Source: Selenomonas sp.
Lineage (GTDB): Bacteria; Bacillota_C; Negativicutes; Selenomonadales; Selenomonadaceae
Reading direction: 5' to 3'
Length of the DNA: 18,983 bases
Assembly: GCF_024699275.1 (NCBI RefSeq)
Contig: NZ_JAILPX010000104.1
Span: 1-18,983 of the forward strand
The translations under genes were made by a program, and so were the position numbers. The notes beneath the pieces were generated by a model that saw nothing but the letters and a program-made list of their open reading frames with translations, had not been told where the DNA came from and did no database searches. This document shows positions 13,133 through 18,983 of this stretch, one piece after another (the stretch's first letter is position 1; each line of letters begins with the position of its first letter).

Positions 13133-15439
13133 ATGATTCAATATAACTACAAGTTGCATTGGAGCGCTGCAGATCAAGGATTTGAGAATAAGCTGGAAAA
13201 AGTCATGCAGACCTTATGTATGCGTCCTGCCAGCAAACAGGCAAATGCAATCTTTATCCAGTTATCCTTTTGTAAGATGCCTGGGGATGAGGCTTGGAAG
13301 ATACGGGAGAAAATTCGAGATTTTTTGCCCCGGGCAGTAGTAGCCGGCATGACGGAAACCCTGTTCAGCGATACACAGCAGGAAGGTTACGTGCAGATGA
13401 ACTGCAGTTTCTTTCAGAATGCGAAACTGAGGTTATTGGAATATTCTGGGGTACCGGAAGATTTCAGCCGCTTAGGTGTTGAGTTTGGGCAGAAGGTAGC
13501 GGCTATGCCTGATGCCCGGGCTGCGTTGGTGCTGGGCTCTACGGAAAATAGGTTTCCCAGGTTTCTGGACGGCTTTGTTTGTGGCAATGAAAATGTAGTG
13601 GTTTTTGGGTCTACTACTGGAGCTATAAGTCATGGGGATGAGGAAAGCTCCATTGTCACGGAGGATATCATCGCAACCCGATTGGGGAAACCGTACCTCA
13701 TGGGCAATGCTATCATGGACCATGGTGTGGTGGTTGTGGCCTTCTGTGGAGAAAGCCTCAGTGTTCGGGCTGACTATGTGTTGGGGTGGAAGCCTTTGGG
13801 CAAGGAAATGGTCATTACGGAAACCCTGGGACCAAATGTCATCAGCACGTTAGATGGTATGCCCGCCGTGGATATATATCGTCATTACTTAAAGGTTATC
13901 CCCGATGAAAACTTTGTGTACAATATTGCCGAATTCCCCTTGACTATGGAACGGAATGGTTGTTTGATTGCCCGGGTACCGCCTGGTTATGATGAGGAGG
14001 GACGTATTTTCTTCAACGGTGATGTAAGGGTGGGGGAAAGGGTTCGCCTGACCTATGCGGTAAGAGAGGATTTTTTGCATGAAACGGAACTGGCCAGTGA
14101 GAAGATGAGTCAGTTTGCACCGGAGGGGCTCTATATCACAGCCTGTGGAACCCGCTCTTTCTTTCTGCAGGGCGATGAGTTCCTGGAAACCCGCTATTAT
14201 CAGCGGATTGCTAATCAGCTTAACATTTGCAGCGGCACTGGTGAAATCTACTGTTATCAGGGGCAGGGGGGACTGCTCAATTGTGCCCTTATTGCGGTGG
14301 GATTCCGAGAGGGCGGCAGTAAATCGGCGTTGAATATCTTTGATGCTCCGTTAGAGGTGCAGGATAATAAGCGCATGCTGCTTTCCACCCGTATGGCAGC
14401 TTTTTTGGACGTAATTACCAAGGAGCTGGAAGCAAGCAATCGGGAACTGAAGGAATTGGCAACAAAAAATGAAGAAGCAAGTATCGATAAATATAAATTC
14501 CTGGCTAATGCCAGTCGTGAATTAGCAGGTCCGCTGAAAGAAGTCATTAGCCTGGAGCGGAAAATCCGTAAGGAAAGTACAGAAAAAAGGATTCAAAAGT
14601 ATGCGCAGGATTGTCACATAGCGGGCGGAAAGATTCTGAATATCATCACGGGCATCTTTGACTTTTTGGAGATGGAAGCCGGAGACTTTGTGATCAATGA
14701 AGCAGAATATAAGTTTAGTGCGCTGCTGGAACACTTGCAGGAGGAGATTCTGGATGAAGCGGAGGAAAAGGGGCTGGATGTCGTAATCGATTTGCCGCCG
14801 AATCTGCCCAGCGTTCTCTATGGCGATGAGTTGCGCCTGCGGCAAATCCTGGTCAATGTTTTGAGTAATTCCGTTAAATTTACGGAAAAGGGAAGCATTC
14901 GGATGCAGATTGCTATGGAAAAGAAAAGCTCTGCGGAGGTGCTTTTGCATATTGTGGTACAAGATACGGGCATAGGCATTGCACCGGAAACCTTTGCGGA
15001 GGTACAGAAGATCCTGGCGGGTGATGAAGGGCGGCCCAACAGCATGTTGATTGGAACTGGGTTAGGGCTGAATGTTACTCAGCGGCTGCTGAAGCTGTTT
15101 GCCAGTGAACTGCATATGGAATCTGAGCCAGGAAAGGGTACGAGCTGCTCCTTTGATTTGTGTCAACGGGTATTGAATTGGATGCCCATGAAACGGAAAA
15201 ATAAGCAGGAACCGACAGAGACGACTGAGGAGAAGCCGTCAATCCGTGATGAGGAATTGCATGAGACCTGGGATGCATTGCGGGAAATCGCGACAGCGAA
15301 GGATCGAGAGAGCTTAGTCTATATGCTGGAAAACTTGGCAGGATATCGTTTACCAGACAGAGATGCGGAATTATTGCTGGAATTGCAGACGGCTGCGCAA
15401 GAAGAAAATTGGGACCAGATTCAGCGTTTGGTGCAATAA
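13133..15439 (+). CDS. FIST-domain sensor with histidine-kinase-like module lacking the phosphoacceptor His
   Basis: 768-residue soluble protein from the ATG at 13133, 7 bases after AAGGAGG (13119-13125); a frame reaching 13088 would run through the upstream hairpin. FIST N (about 35-235) and FIST C (about 240-395) domains, thought to bind small ligands such as amino acids, come first. A coiled coil (about 410-455) follows. In the dimerisation helix the usual FLANMSHEIRTPL reads FLANASRELAGPL (457-468): the phosphoacceptor His is Arg462, codon CGT at 14516-14518. The ATPase domain is intact: N box LRQILVNVLSNSVKFT (569-584), DTGIGI (611-616), GTGLGL (641-646). A helical tail (700-768) resembles the C-terminal segment of some hybrid kinases. 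No membrane segment and no adjacent response regulator are seen. ATP binding is likely, self-phosphorylation at the normal site is not. Confidence 0.9.
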   Translation: MIQYNYKLHWSAADQGFENKLEKVMQTLCMRPASKQANAIFIQLSFCKMPGDEAWKIREKIRDFLPRAVVAGMTETLFSDTQQEGYVQMNCSFFQNAKLRLLEYSGVPEDFSRLGVEFGQKVAAMPDARAALVLGSTENRFPRFLDGFVCGNENVVVFGSTTGAISHGDEESSIVTEDIIATRLGKPYLMGNAIMDHGVVVVAFCGESLSVRADYVLGWKPLGKEMVITETLGPNVISTLDGMPAVDIYRHYLKVIPDENFVYNIAEFPLTMERNGCLIARVPPGYDEEGRIFFNGDVRVGERVRLTYAVREDFLHETELASEKMSQFAPEGLYITACGTRSFFLQGDEFLETRYYQRIANQLNICSGTGEIYCYQGQGGLLNCALIAVGFREGGSKSALNIFDAPLEVQDNKRMLLSTRMAAFLDVITKELEASNRELKELATKNEEASIDKYKFLANASRELAGPLKEVISLERKIRKESTEKRIQKYAQDCHIAGGKILNIITGIFDFLEMEAGDFVINEAEYKFSALLEHLQEEILDEAEEKGLDVVIDLPPNLPSVLYGDELRLRQILVNVLSNSVKFTEKGSIRMQIAMEKKSSAEVLLHIVVQDTGIGIAPETFAEVQKILAGDEGRPNSMLIGTGLGLNVTQRLLKLFASELHMESEPGKGTSCSFDLCQRVLNWMPMKRKNKQEPTETTEEKPSIRDEELHETWDALREIATAKDRESLVYMLENLAGYRLPDRDAELLLELQTAAQEENWDQIQRLVQ

Positions 15440-15451
15440 AAAATTATCTTT

Positions 15452-15483
15452 TTGACCTATTGACTTTTTGACTATTTGAGGTA
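15452..15483 (+). repeat. Four period-8 TTGA(C/G) direct repeats at the hsp20 promoter
   Basis: TTGACCTA (15452), TTGACTTT (15460), TTGACTAT (15468) and TTGAGGTA (15476) follow each other without gaps. The second copy doubles as the -35 element. This looks like a tandem binding site for a regulator, possibly a heat-shock one. Confidence 0.6.
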
Positions 15484-15487
15484 TAAT
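15460..15487 (+). promoter_or_regulatory. Promoter of the hsp20 gene
   Basis: The -35 TTGACT (15460-15465), a 16-bp spacer and the consensus -10 TATAAT (15482-15487). This predicts a leader of about 105 bases before the ATG at 15601. Confidence 0.78.
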
Positions 15488-15494
15488 AAAATTG

Positions 15495-15591
15495 TAATCA
15501 GGAAGAGCAAAGGATCCTGGTTACAGAAACGTTACAAATAGTCAAGAGAGGTACAGCACGCTCCCTTGACCGGTATAAATGTAGAAAGGGG
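15495..15591 (+). promoter_or_regulatory. Structured 5' leader of hsp20
   Basis: Hairpin 1 pairs 15495-15503 with 15515-15523 (nine pairs, one G-U). Hairpin 2 pairs GTCAAGAGAG (15541-15550) with CTCCCTTGAC (15561-15570), one mismatch. The 3' arm segment CCCTT (15563-15567) can instead pair with AAGGG of the ribosome site (15586-15590), so ribosome access could switch between two structures. Confidence 0.45.
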
Positions 15592-15600
15592 TTGCTGATT

Positions 15601-16062
15601 ATGTTTGGTTTGGTTCCTTTTGGCGGTCGTAAAGATTTGGCAGCGGGCAATACGCCACGGAGTATTTGGGACGTTTTCAATGAGCCCTTCTTCCATGATG
15701 AGTTCTTCCCCAGCATGTCGGATTTTGGCGTTGCTGGTGGTATGCGGGTAGATGTGAAGGATAATGGTGAAAGTTATGAGCTGACGGCGGATTTGCCGGG
15801 AATGAAGAAAGAGGATGTGAAACTGAGTTATCAGAATGGTTATCTCACAATTGCGGCGCAGCAGCAAAGTGAGAATAGCGATAAGGATGATCAGGGAAAT
15901 TATATTCGCCGTGAACGGCGTATGGGTTCCATGAGTCGTTCCTTTTATATCGACAATATTGATGAAAGCCGTATTGACGCGGAATTCAAAGATGGTGTTC
16001 TGCATGTGAATATGCCTAAGGCAGCGGAAGTTCAGCATACGACGACAATCAATATTCGTTAA
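15601..16062 (+). CDS. Small heat shock protein, Hsp20/alpha-crystallin family
   Basis: ATP-independent holdase chaperone of 153 residues that binds unfolding proteins. A short Phe-rich N-terminal arm (1-45) is followed by the alpha-crystallin domain (about 46-140), with DVKDNGESYELTADLPGMKKEDV and the hallmark DGVLHVNMPK (131-140). The C-terminal I-x-I motif (I150-N-I152) used for oligomer assembly is present. The ATG at 15601 lies 9 bases after AGAAAGGGG. A TTG at 15592 directly abuts that ribosome site and is unlikely. The gene has its own promoter and terminator, hence a single-gene unit. Confidence 0.95.
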   Translation: MFGLVPFGGRKDLAAGNTPRSIWDVFNEPFFHDEFFPSMSDFGVAGGMRVDVKDNGESYELTADLPGMKKEDVKLSYQNGYLTIAAQQQSENSDKDDQGNYIRRERRMGSMSRSFYIDNIDESRIDAEFKDGVLHVNMPKAAEVQHTTTINIR

Positions 16063-16073
16063 GATTGGTGGTG

Positions 16074-16099
16074 CCTCCCCGATAATGGGGAGGTTTTTT
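16074..16099 (+). terminator. Terminator of hsp20
   Basis: A perfect 7-bp stem CCTCCCC (16074-16080)/GGGGAGG (16087-16093), loop GATAAT, then six T (16094-16099). Confidence 0.94.
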
Positions 16100-16428
16100 G
16101 TGTATTTTTATGCAAAAATAAATATAAATTATCATAAAGCTATAAATTTCATTCTGTTTTTAATTATTTCTTGCCTTTTAACAATAATTTGCCTATAATA
16201 GTCATTGCGACGAAATGAGATAAAGTAAGGTTATTGATTTATCGTAATATAAATATCAATAATTCCGAGCTAAAATCTCATAAATCTTTCCGCCAAAAAC
16301 GGTAAAAATACGCAAAAAGTTTCATAATTATTCTTTTTCGAAAAGGATATTAAGAGATGTTGTTGAATGTTATAAAATGGGCAATAGCCTAATATTCAAC
16401 TGTAAGGCGTTTTTGCCGGAGGAGGAAT
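16100..16428 (+). other. AT-rich intergenic region and long atp leader
   Basis: No credible gene is seen in these 329 bases. Besides the promoter it has three inverted repeats: ATGAGAT (16215-16221)/ATCTCAT (16275-16281) enclosing TTATTGAT (16231-16238)/ATCAATAA (16255-16262), and GTTGAAT (16362-16368)/ATTCAAC (16394-16400) with an inner GGC/GCC stem around AATA. The last ends about 18 bases before the atpI ribosome site GGAGGAGG. A weak second -10 (TATAAA 16371-16376) has no -35. Confidence 0.5.
16171..16199 (+). promoter_or_regulatory. Promoter of the ATP synthase operon
   Basis: The -35 TTGCCT (16171-16176), a 17-bp spacer and the consensus -10 TATAAT (16194-16199). It is the best promoter in the 330-base gap before atpI and predicts a leader of over 200 bases. 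Confidence 0.7.
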
Positions 16429-16800
16429 ATGAAAGAAGTTTTGTCGGTATTCATGAAAAGGTTTATAATAGGGCTGGGAGTAATCACTCTGGCGGTAGGC
16501 AGTATGCTGGTGGCCAATGGCACAGCAGAGCTTATCGGGGCGTTATTCATTGGCTTTATTACAGGTCTGGTATTTTTGGGAAACATGTCCATGCGCTTGT
16601 GGCATTCCGCGCAGTTTTCGGCTGGCCGTGCCAAAAGACAGATGTTATGGGGATTGGTATTGCGATTACTGGTATTGTTTGTCGTGCTTTTCGCAGCCAT
16701 CCAGATTTCAACGCAGGTGTTCAGCATGGTGGCGCTGGGATTTGTCCTTTGTTATGCCTGGGCAATGGTTCTCATGATCCGCATGAATAGCGCGAAATAG
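16429..16800 (+). CDS. atpI: ATP synthase subunit I (AtpI-like assembly factor)
   Basis: Small membrane protein of 123 residues with four predicted membrane segments (about 10-30, 33-52, 71-92, 96-117). AtpI proteins help assemble the c-ring of F-type ATP synthase and usually precede atpB. The segment after helix 2, FLGNMSMRLWHSAQFSAGRAK, and the general layout fit Firmicute AtpI. The ATG is 3-6 bases after a double ribosome site GGAGGAGG (16418-16425). It opens the atp operon; atpB begins 34 bases after its stop. Confidence 0.85.
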   Translation: MKEVLSVFMKRFIIGLGVITLAVGSMLVANGTAELIGALFIGFITGLVFLGNMSMRLWHSAQFSAGRAKRQMLWGLVLRLLVLFVVLFAAIQISTQVFSMVALGFVLCYAWAMVLMIRMNSAK

Positions 16801-16834
16801 TAACTCAGGAATTCCTGGGAGGAGGTTGAGGTAT

Positions 16835-17509
16835 ATGCATGAAATCGGTGTTCGCGAAGTAGTGCAGTTTGCCGGCTTTACCTTCAATTGGGAGACTCTG
16901 GTTATGACCTGGATTACGATGGCCATTGTACTGCTTATTGCAGTGTTGGCAACCCGCAATCTGCAAATGGTGCCGCGAGGTTGGCAGAATGTGGTGGAAG
17001 CAATCGTAGTTTGGCTTCATGAGCAGATCGATGCGACCATGGGCAAGAATGGACGCTTTTTGGCGCCTTTTGTCGTGGCCCTCTTTATGTTCCTGCTGGT
17101 TTCTAACTGGCTGGGACTTATCCCAACGATGGCATCCCCGACAAATGACTTGAACACCACTTTAGGCCTTGCACTCTTGGTCATCGCGATGGTGCATGGA
17201 CTGGGGCTTTACATGAAGGGCGGTCACTATATTGCCCATTTCTTCCAGCCCACGCCGGTCTTTGTCATCATCAACGCCATAGAGGAAGTTGCTAAGCCCA
17301 TTACGCTGGCATTTCGTCTATTCGGCAACATCTTGGCAGGTGAGATTCTCATTATCATCCTGCTGAAGCTCATGCCTGTTTGGATGCCTATTCCGTCAGT
17401 TATCTGGCTGGCGTTCAGTATCTTTATCGGCGGAGTACAGGCTTTCATCTTCACGATGCTGTCCATGGCTTACTTAGCTAATGCTGTGAAAAGCGAAGAG
17501 GAAGGTTAA
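16835..17509 (+). CDS. atpB: F-type ATP synthase subunit a
   Basis: Stator membrane subunit that forms the ion half-channels against the c-ring. The 224-residue product has about five to six membrane helices. The essential arginine lies in AFRLFGNILAGE, and SNWLGLIPT followed by SPTNDLNTTLGLAL is typical. The ATG at 16835 is 9 bases after GGGAGGAGG (16817-16825). A TTG at 16826 abuts the ribosome site and is unlikely. No N-terminal targeting sequence beyond the normal periplasmic start is seen. Confidence 0.96.
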   Translation: MHEIGVREVVQFAGFTFNWETLVMTWITMAIVLLIAVLATRNLQMVPRGWQNVVEAIVVWLHEQIDATMGKNGRFLAPFVVALFMFLLVSNWLGLIPTMASPTNDLNTTLGLALLVIAMVHGLGLYMKGGHYIAHFFQPTPVFVIINAIEEVAKPITLAFRLFGNILAGEILIIILLKLMPVWMPIPSVIWLAFSIFIGGVQAFIFTMLSMAYLANAVKSEEEG

Positions 17510-17555
17510 TCTAACTGGGAATTTTTAAGTTAAAGGTATTAAGGAGGATTTTTTC

Positions 17556-17807
17556 ATGGAAAACGCAATTATGGTGGCCGCTGCTCTTGTTGGCGCAGGT
17601 ATTACGATGGGTCTTGCTGCAATTGGCGCAGGTATCGGTGATGGTCTTGTAACGAGCCGTTTCATTGAAGGTATTACCCGCCAGCCGGAAGCAAAGAGCA
17701 CGCTCTTTACCAACACCTTGATTTCTGTTGGTTTGATTGAGTCCATGGCTATCATTGCAACGGTTGTTGCCCTCATCATGCTCTATGCAAACCCGCTCAT
17801 CAAATAA
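17556..17807 (+). CDS. atpE: F-type ATP synthase subunit c (two-carboxylate motif)
   Basis: Rotor ring subunit of 83 residues with two membrane helices joined by the polar loop RQPEAK (42-47), which contacts the central stalk. The ion-binding glutamate is E62 in the outer helix, followed by S63. In the first helix D29 (GAGIGDG) takes the place where sodium-type c subunits of Ilyobacter and Propionigenium have Gln32 and Bacillus has Asn. E plus S is part of the sodium-binding signature, and a second carboxylate resembles the Fusobacterium nucleatum rotor. Sodium coupling is therefore possible but not proved. The strong ribosome site AAGGAGG (17541-17547) fits the high c stoichiometry. Confidence 0.97.
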   Translation: MENAIMVAAALVGAGITMGLAAIGAGIGDGLVTSRFIEGITRQPEAKSTLFTNTLISVGLIESMAIIATVVALIMLYANPLIK

Positions 17808-17845
17808 TTTATTTTGATGTAGTTTACGAAAAGGGGGCATAGGAA

Positions 17846-18349
17846 TTGATCGAGTTAAATGGGACGTTTATTGCACAGATCATGAACTTCCTGATCCTGG
17901 TTGTTTTACTCCGTGCATTTGCGTATAAACCCGTAGTCAACATGCTCAAAGCCCGTCAGGATAAGATTCAGGAAAGCCTTGATAAAGCCGATGCCGATGC
18001 GGCAGAAGCAGATAAGCTGCTGGCGCAGTACAAGGCGAAACTGGCAGCTGCCACGCAGAAAGCTGAAGAGATTCAGAAGAACGCGGAGAAGCGTGCCGCC
18101 GAGTTCCGCGAGGCAGAGGAGCAGAAGGTAAAAGCCGATATTGAGCAGATGAAGAAGTCCGCTCAGGCCGATATTGAGCGAGACCGGGCGAAGGCTGTCG
18201 AAAAGTTGCGCACTGAAATGGTGGCTCTTTCTATGGCAGCTGCCGGAAAAATCATCGCCAAAAATATGGATTCGGCAGAAAATGAAGCGCTTATCGCGGA
18301 ATTTGTGGATAAGCTGGACAAGGATAAGATTGGTGATTTGCCATGCTAA
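17846..18349 (+). CDS. atpF: F-type ATP synthase subunit b
   Basis: Peripheral stalk subunit of 167 residues: one N-terminal membrane helix (about 7-26) followed by a long, Ala/Lys/Glu-rich coiled coil (about 35-140). It ties the catalytic head to subunit a. The start is TTG at 17846, 8 bases after AAGGGGG (17831-17837). The family-typical MIELNGTFIAQIMNFLILV supports this start, and no ATG fits. Its last codons overlap atpH by 7 bases. Confidence 0.94.
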   Translation: MIELNGTFIAQIMNFLILVVLLRAFAYKPVVNMLKARQDKIQESLDKADADAAEADKLLAQYKAKLAAATQKAEEIQKNAEKRAAEFREAEEQKVKADIEQMKKSAQADIERDRAKAVEKLRTEMVALSMAAAGKIIAKNMDSAENEALIAEFVDKLDKDKIGDLPC

Positions 18350-18885
18350 ACTTACAGCTTGCACATAAATATTCCCGGGCAATTTTTGAATTGGCGCAGG
18401 AAGAAGAAAAGCTGGCGGAATACGGCAAGGAATTGATGCAGGTCAAGACTGATTTGGAAGCTGTACCTGCTGCAGTTGCGTTCTTTGCCAATCCGCAGGT
18501 AGAGCGCAAGGCGAAAAAGGAACTGATTATGAAGATGTATGAGGGGGAACTTTCCCAGAGCATCTATCACTTTCTGCTCCTTTTGGTAGACAAACGCCGC
18601 TTTACTTTGCTTTCTGTGATTGCGGAACAGTATCGGGAAATGGCGAATGCCGCTCAGGGTATTGTCATTGCCGATGTGACGACTGCGCAGCCAGCGAGTA
18701 CCGCACAGCAGCAGAAAATTGCACAGAAATTGGAGGCCGTTACGGGGAAAAAGGTGGAACTTCGTCTCCACGAGGACAAGAATCTCCTGGGCGGCGTAGT
18801 AGTCAAAATCGGTGACCGCCGTATTGACGGCAGTGTGGCCGGACGCCTCCAGGCGCTGCAAAAAGAATTACTGACGAGCAAGTGA
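18343..18885 (+). CDS. atpH: F-type ATP synthase subunit delta
   Basis: 180-residue stalk subunit linking the b dimer to the top of the alpha-beta head. The N-terminal helical domain begins LAHKYSRAIFELAQEE. The C-terminal region has the family signature NLLGGVVVKIGDRRIDGSVAGRLQAL (about 147-172). The ATG at 18343 lies inside the end of atpF, 6 bases after GGTGAT, so translation of the two is probably coupled. Confidence 0.96.
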   Translation: MLNLQLAHKYSRAIFELAQEEEKLAEYGKELMQVKTDLEAVPAAVAFFANPQVERKAKKELIMKMYEGELSQSIYHFLLLLVDKRRFTLLSVIAEQYREMANAAQGIVIADVTTAQPASTAQQQKIAQKLEAVTGKKVELRLHEDKNLLGGVVVKIGDRRIDGSVAGRLQALQKELLTSK

Positions 18886-18909
18886 TGAAACTGGGGTGAC
18901 AGCGAAGTT

Positions 18910-18983
18910 ATGAAAATGAATCCGGAAGAAATAACGGCCATCATCAAAGACCAGATCAAGAACTACGAAGTAGACTTGAACGT
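18910..18983 (+). CDS. atpA: F-type ATP synthase subunit alpha, N-terminal fragment (runs off the window)
   Basis: The first 24 codons read MKMNPEEITAIIKDQIKNYE and continue to the edge, typical of the alpha subunit N-terminus (PEEI..IIK.QI..Y). The ATG at 18910 is preceded by GGGGTGA (18893-18899). The start and position after atpH fit the canonical order; nothing beyond residue 24 can be seen. Confidence 0.9.
   Translation, partial: MKMNPEEITAIIKDQIKNYEVDLN

Noticed and set aside
15451..15481. A classical CtsR operator before hsp20
   Set aside because: The TTTGAC-like halves are present but spaced every 8 bp, not the 10 bp of the CtsR heptad-plus-3 arrangement, so I only report it as a repeat.
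1..18983. CRISPR arrays, insertion sequences, prophage or conjugation genes
   Set aside because: No regularly spaced repeats, transposase, integrase or terminal inverted repeats were found.

Overview
This window reads as a low-to-mid GC Firmicute chromosome of the Negativicutes type (Selenomonas-like). That placement is an inference from several features together: a yaaR-holB-ricT-trmN6-rsmI cluster, an FtsA-like ATPase of about 850 residues, a DUF3793-flavodoxin pair under Fur-like boxes, strong AGGAGG ribosome sites with some TTG/GTG starts, and a canonical atpIBEFHA operon. No phage, insertion sequence, CRISPR array or plasmid gene is visible. It looks like core chromosome with a few unusual versions of known families.

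Layout. Positions 1-210 hold tRNA-Arg(ACG) and tRNA-Tyr(GTA), followed by a terminator. Positions 242-1004 form a monocistronic unit for a secreted peptidoglycan-binding/3D-domain protein with its own promoter and terminator. Positions 1006-6573 form one long operon: yaaR, holB, ricT, trmN6 (yabB), rsmI and a GH3 (NagZ-type) lipoprotein, closed by a hairpin terminator. Its order matches the Bacillus subtilis yaaR-holB-yaaT-yabA-yabB-yazA-yabC cluster with yabA and yazA absent. Positions 6663-7807 hold a DUF3793 gene and a flavodoxin behind a promoter flanked by two Fur-like palindromes, ending in a terminator that also serves the convergent gene.

On the minus strand, 7806-10361 encodes a long FtsA-like actin-fold ATPase with a tail of repeated small beta-rich modules. 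It is divergent from a FakA/DhaL-like gene (10618-11874) whose metal-binding Asp motif is lost. The shared intergenic region carries a perfect 16-bp palindrome (TTATTTCGCGAAATAA). An L-asparaginase follows, then a FIST-domain histidine-kinase-like protein in which the phosphoacceptor His is Arg, then an Hsp20 gene with period-8 TTGA repeats at its promoter. A 330-base AT-rich leader with nested inverted repeats precedes the F-type ATP synthase operon, which runs off the right edge in atpA. The c subunit has Asp29, Glu62 and Ser63, resembling the two-carboxylate motif described for a sodium-driven rotor.

Most interesting for follow-up: the two catalytically degenerate signalling/metabolic proteins (FIST pseudo-histidine kinase, FakA-like pseudo-kinase), the FtsA-like protein with its modular tail and CGCG-centred operator, the double Fur-box DUF3793-flavodoxin unit, and the ion-coupling motif of the c-ring.
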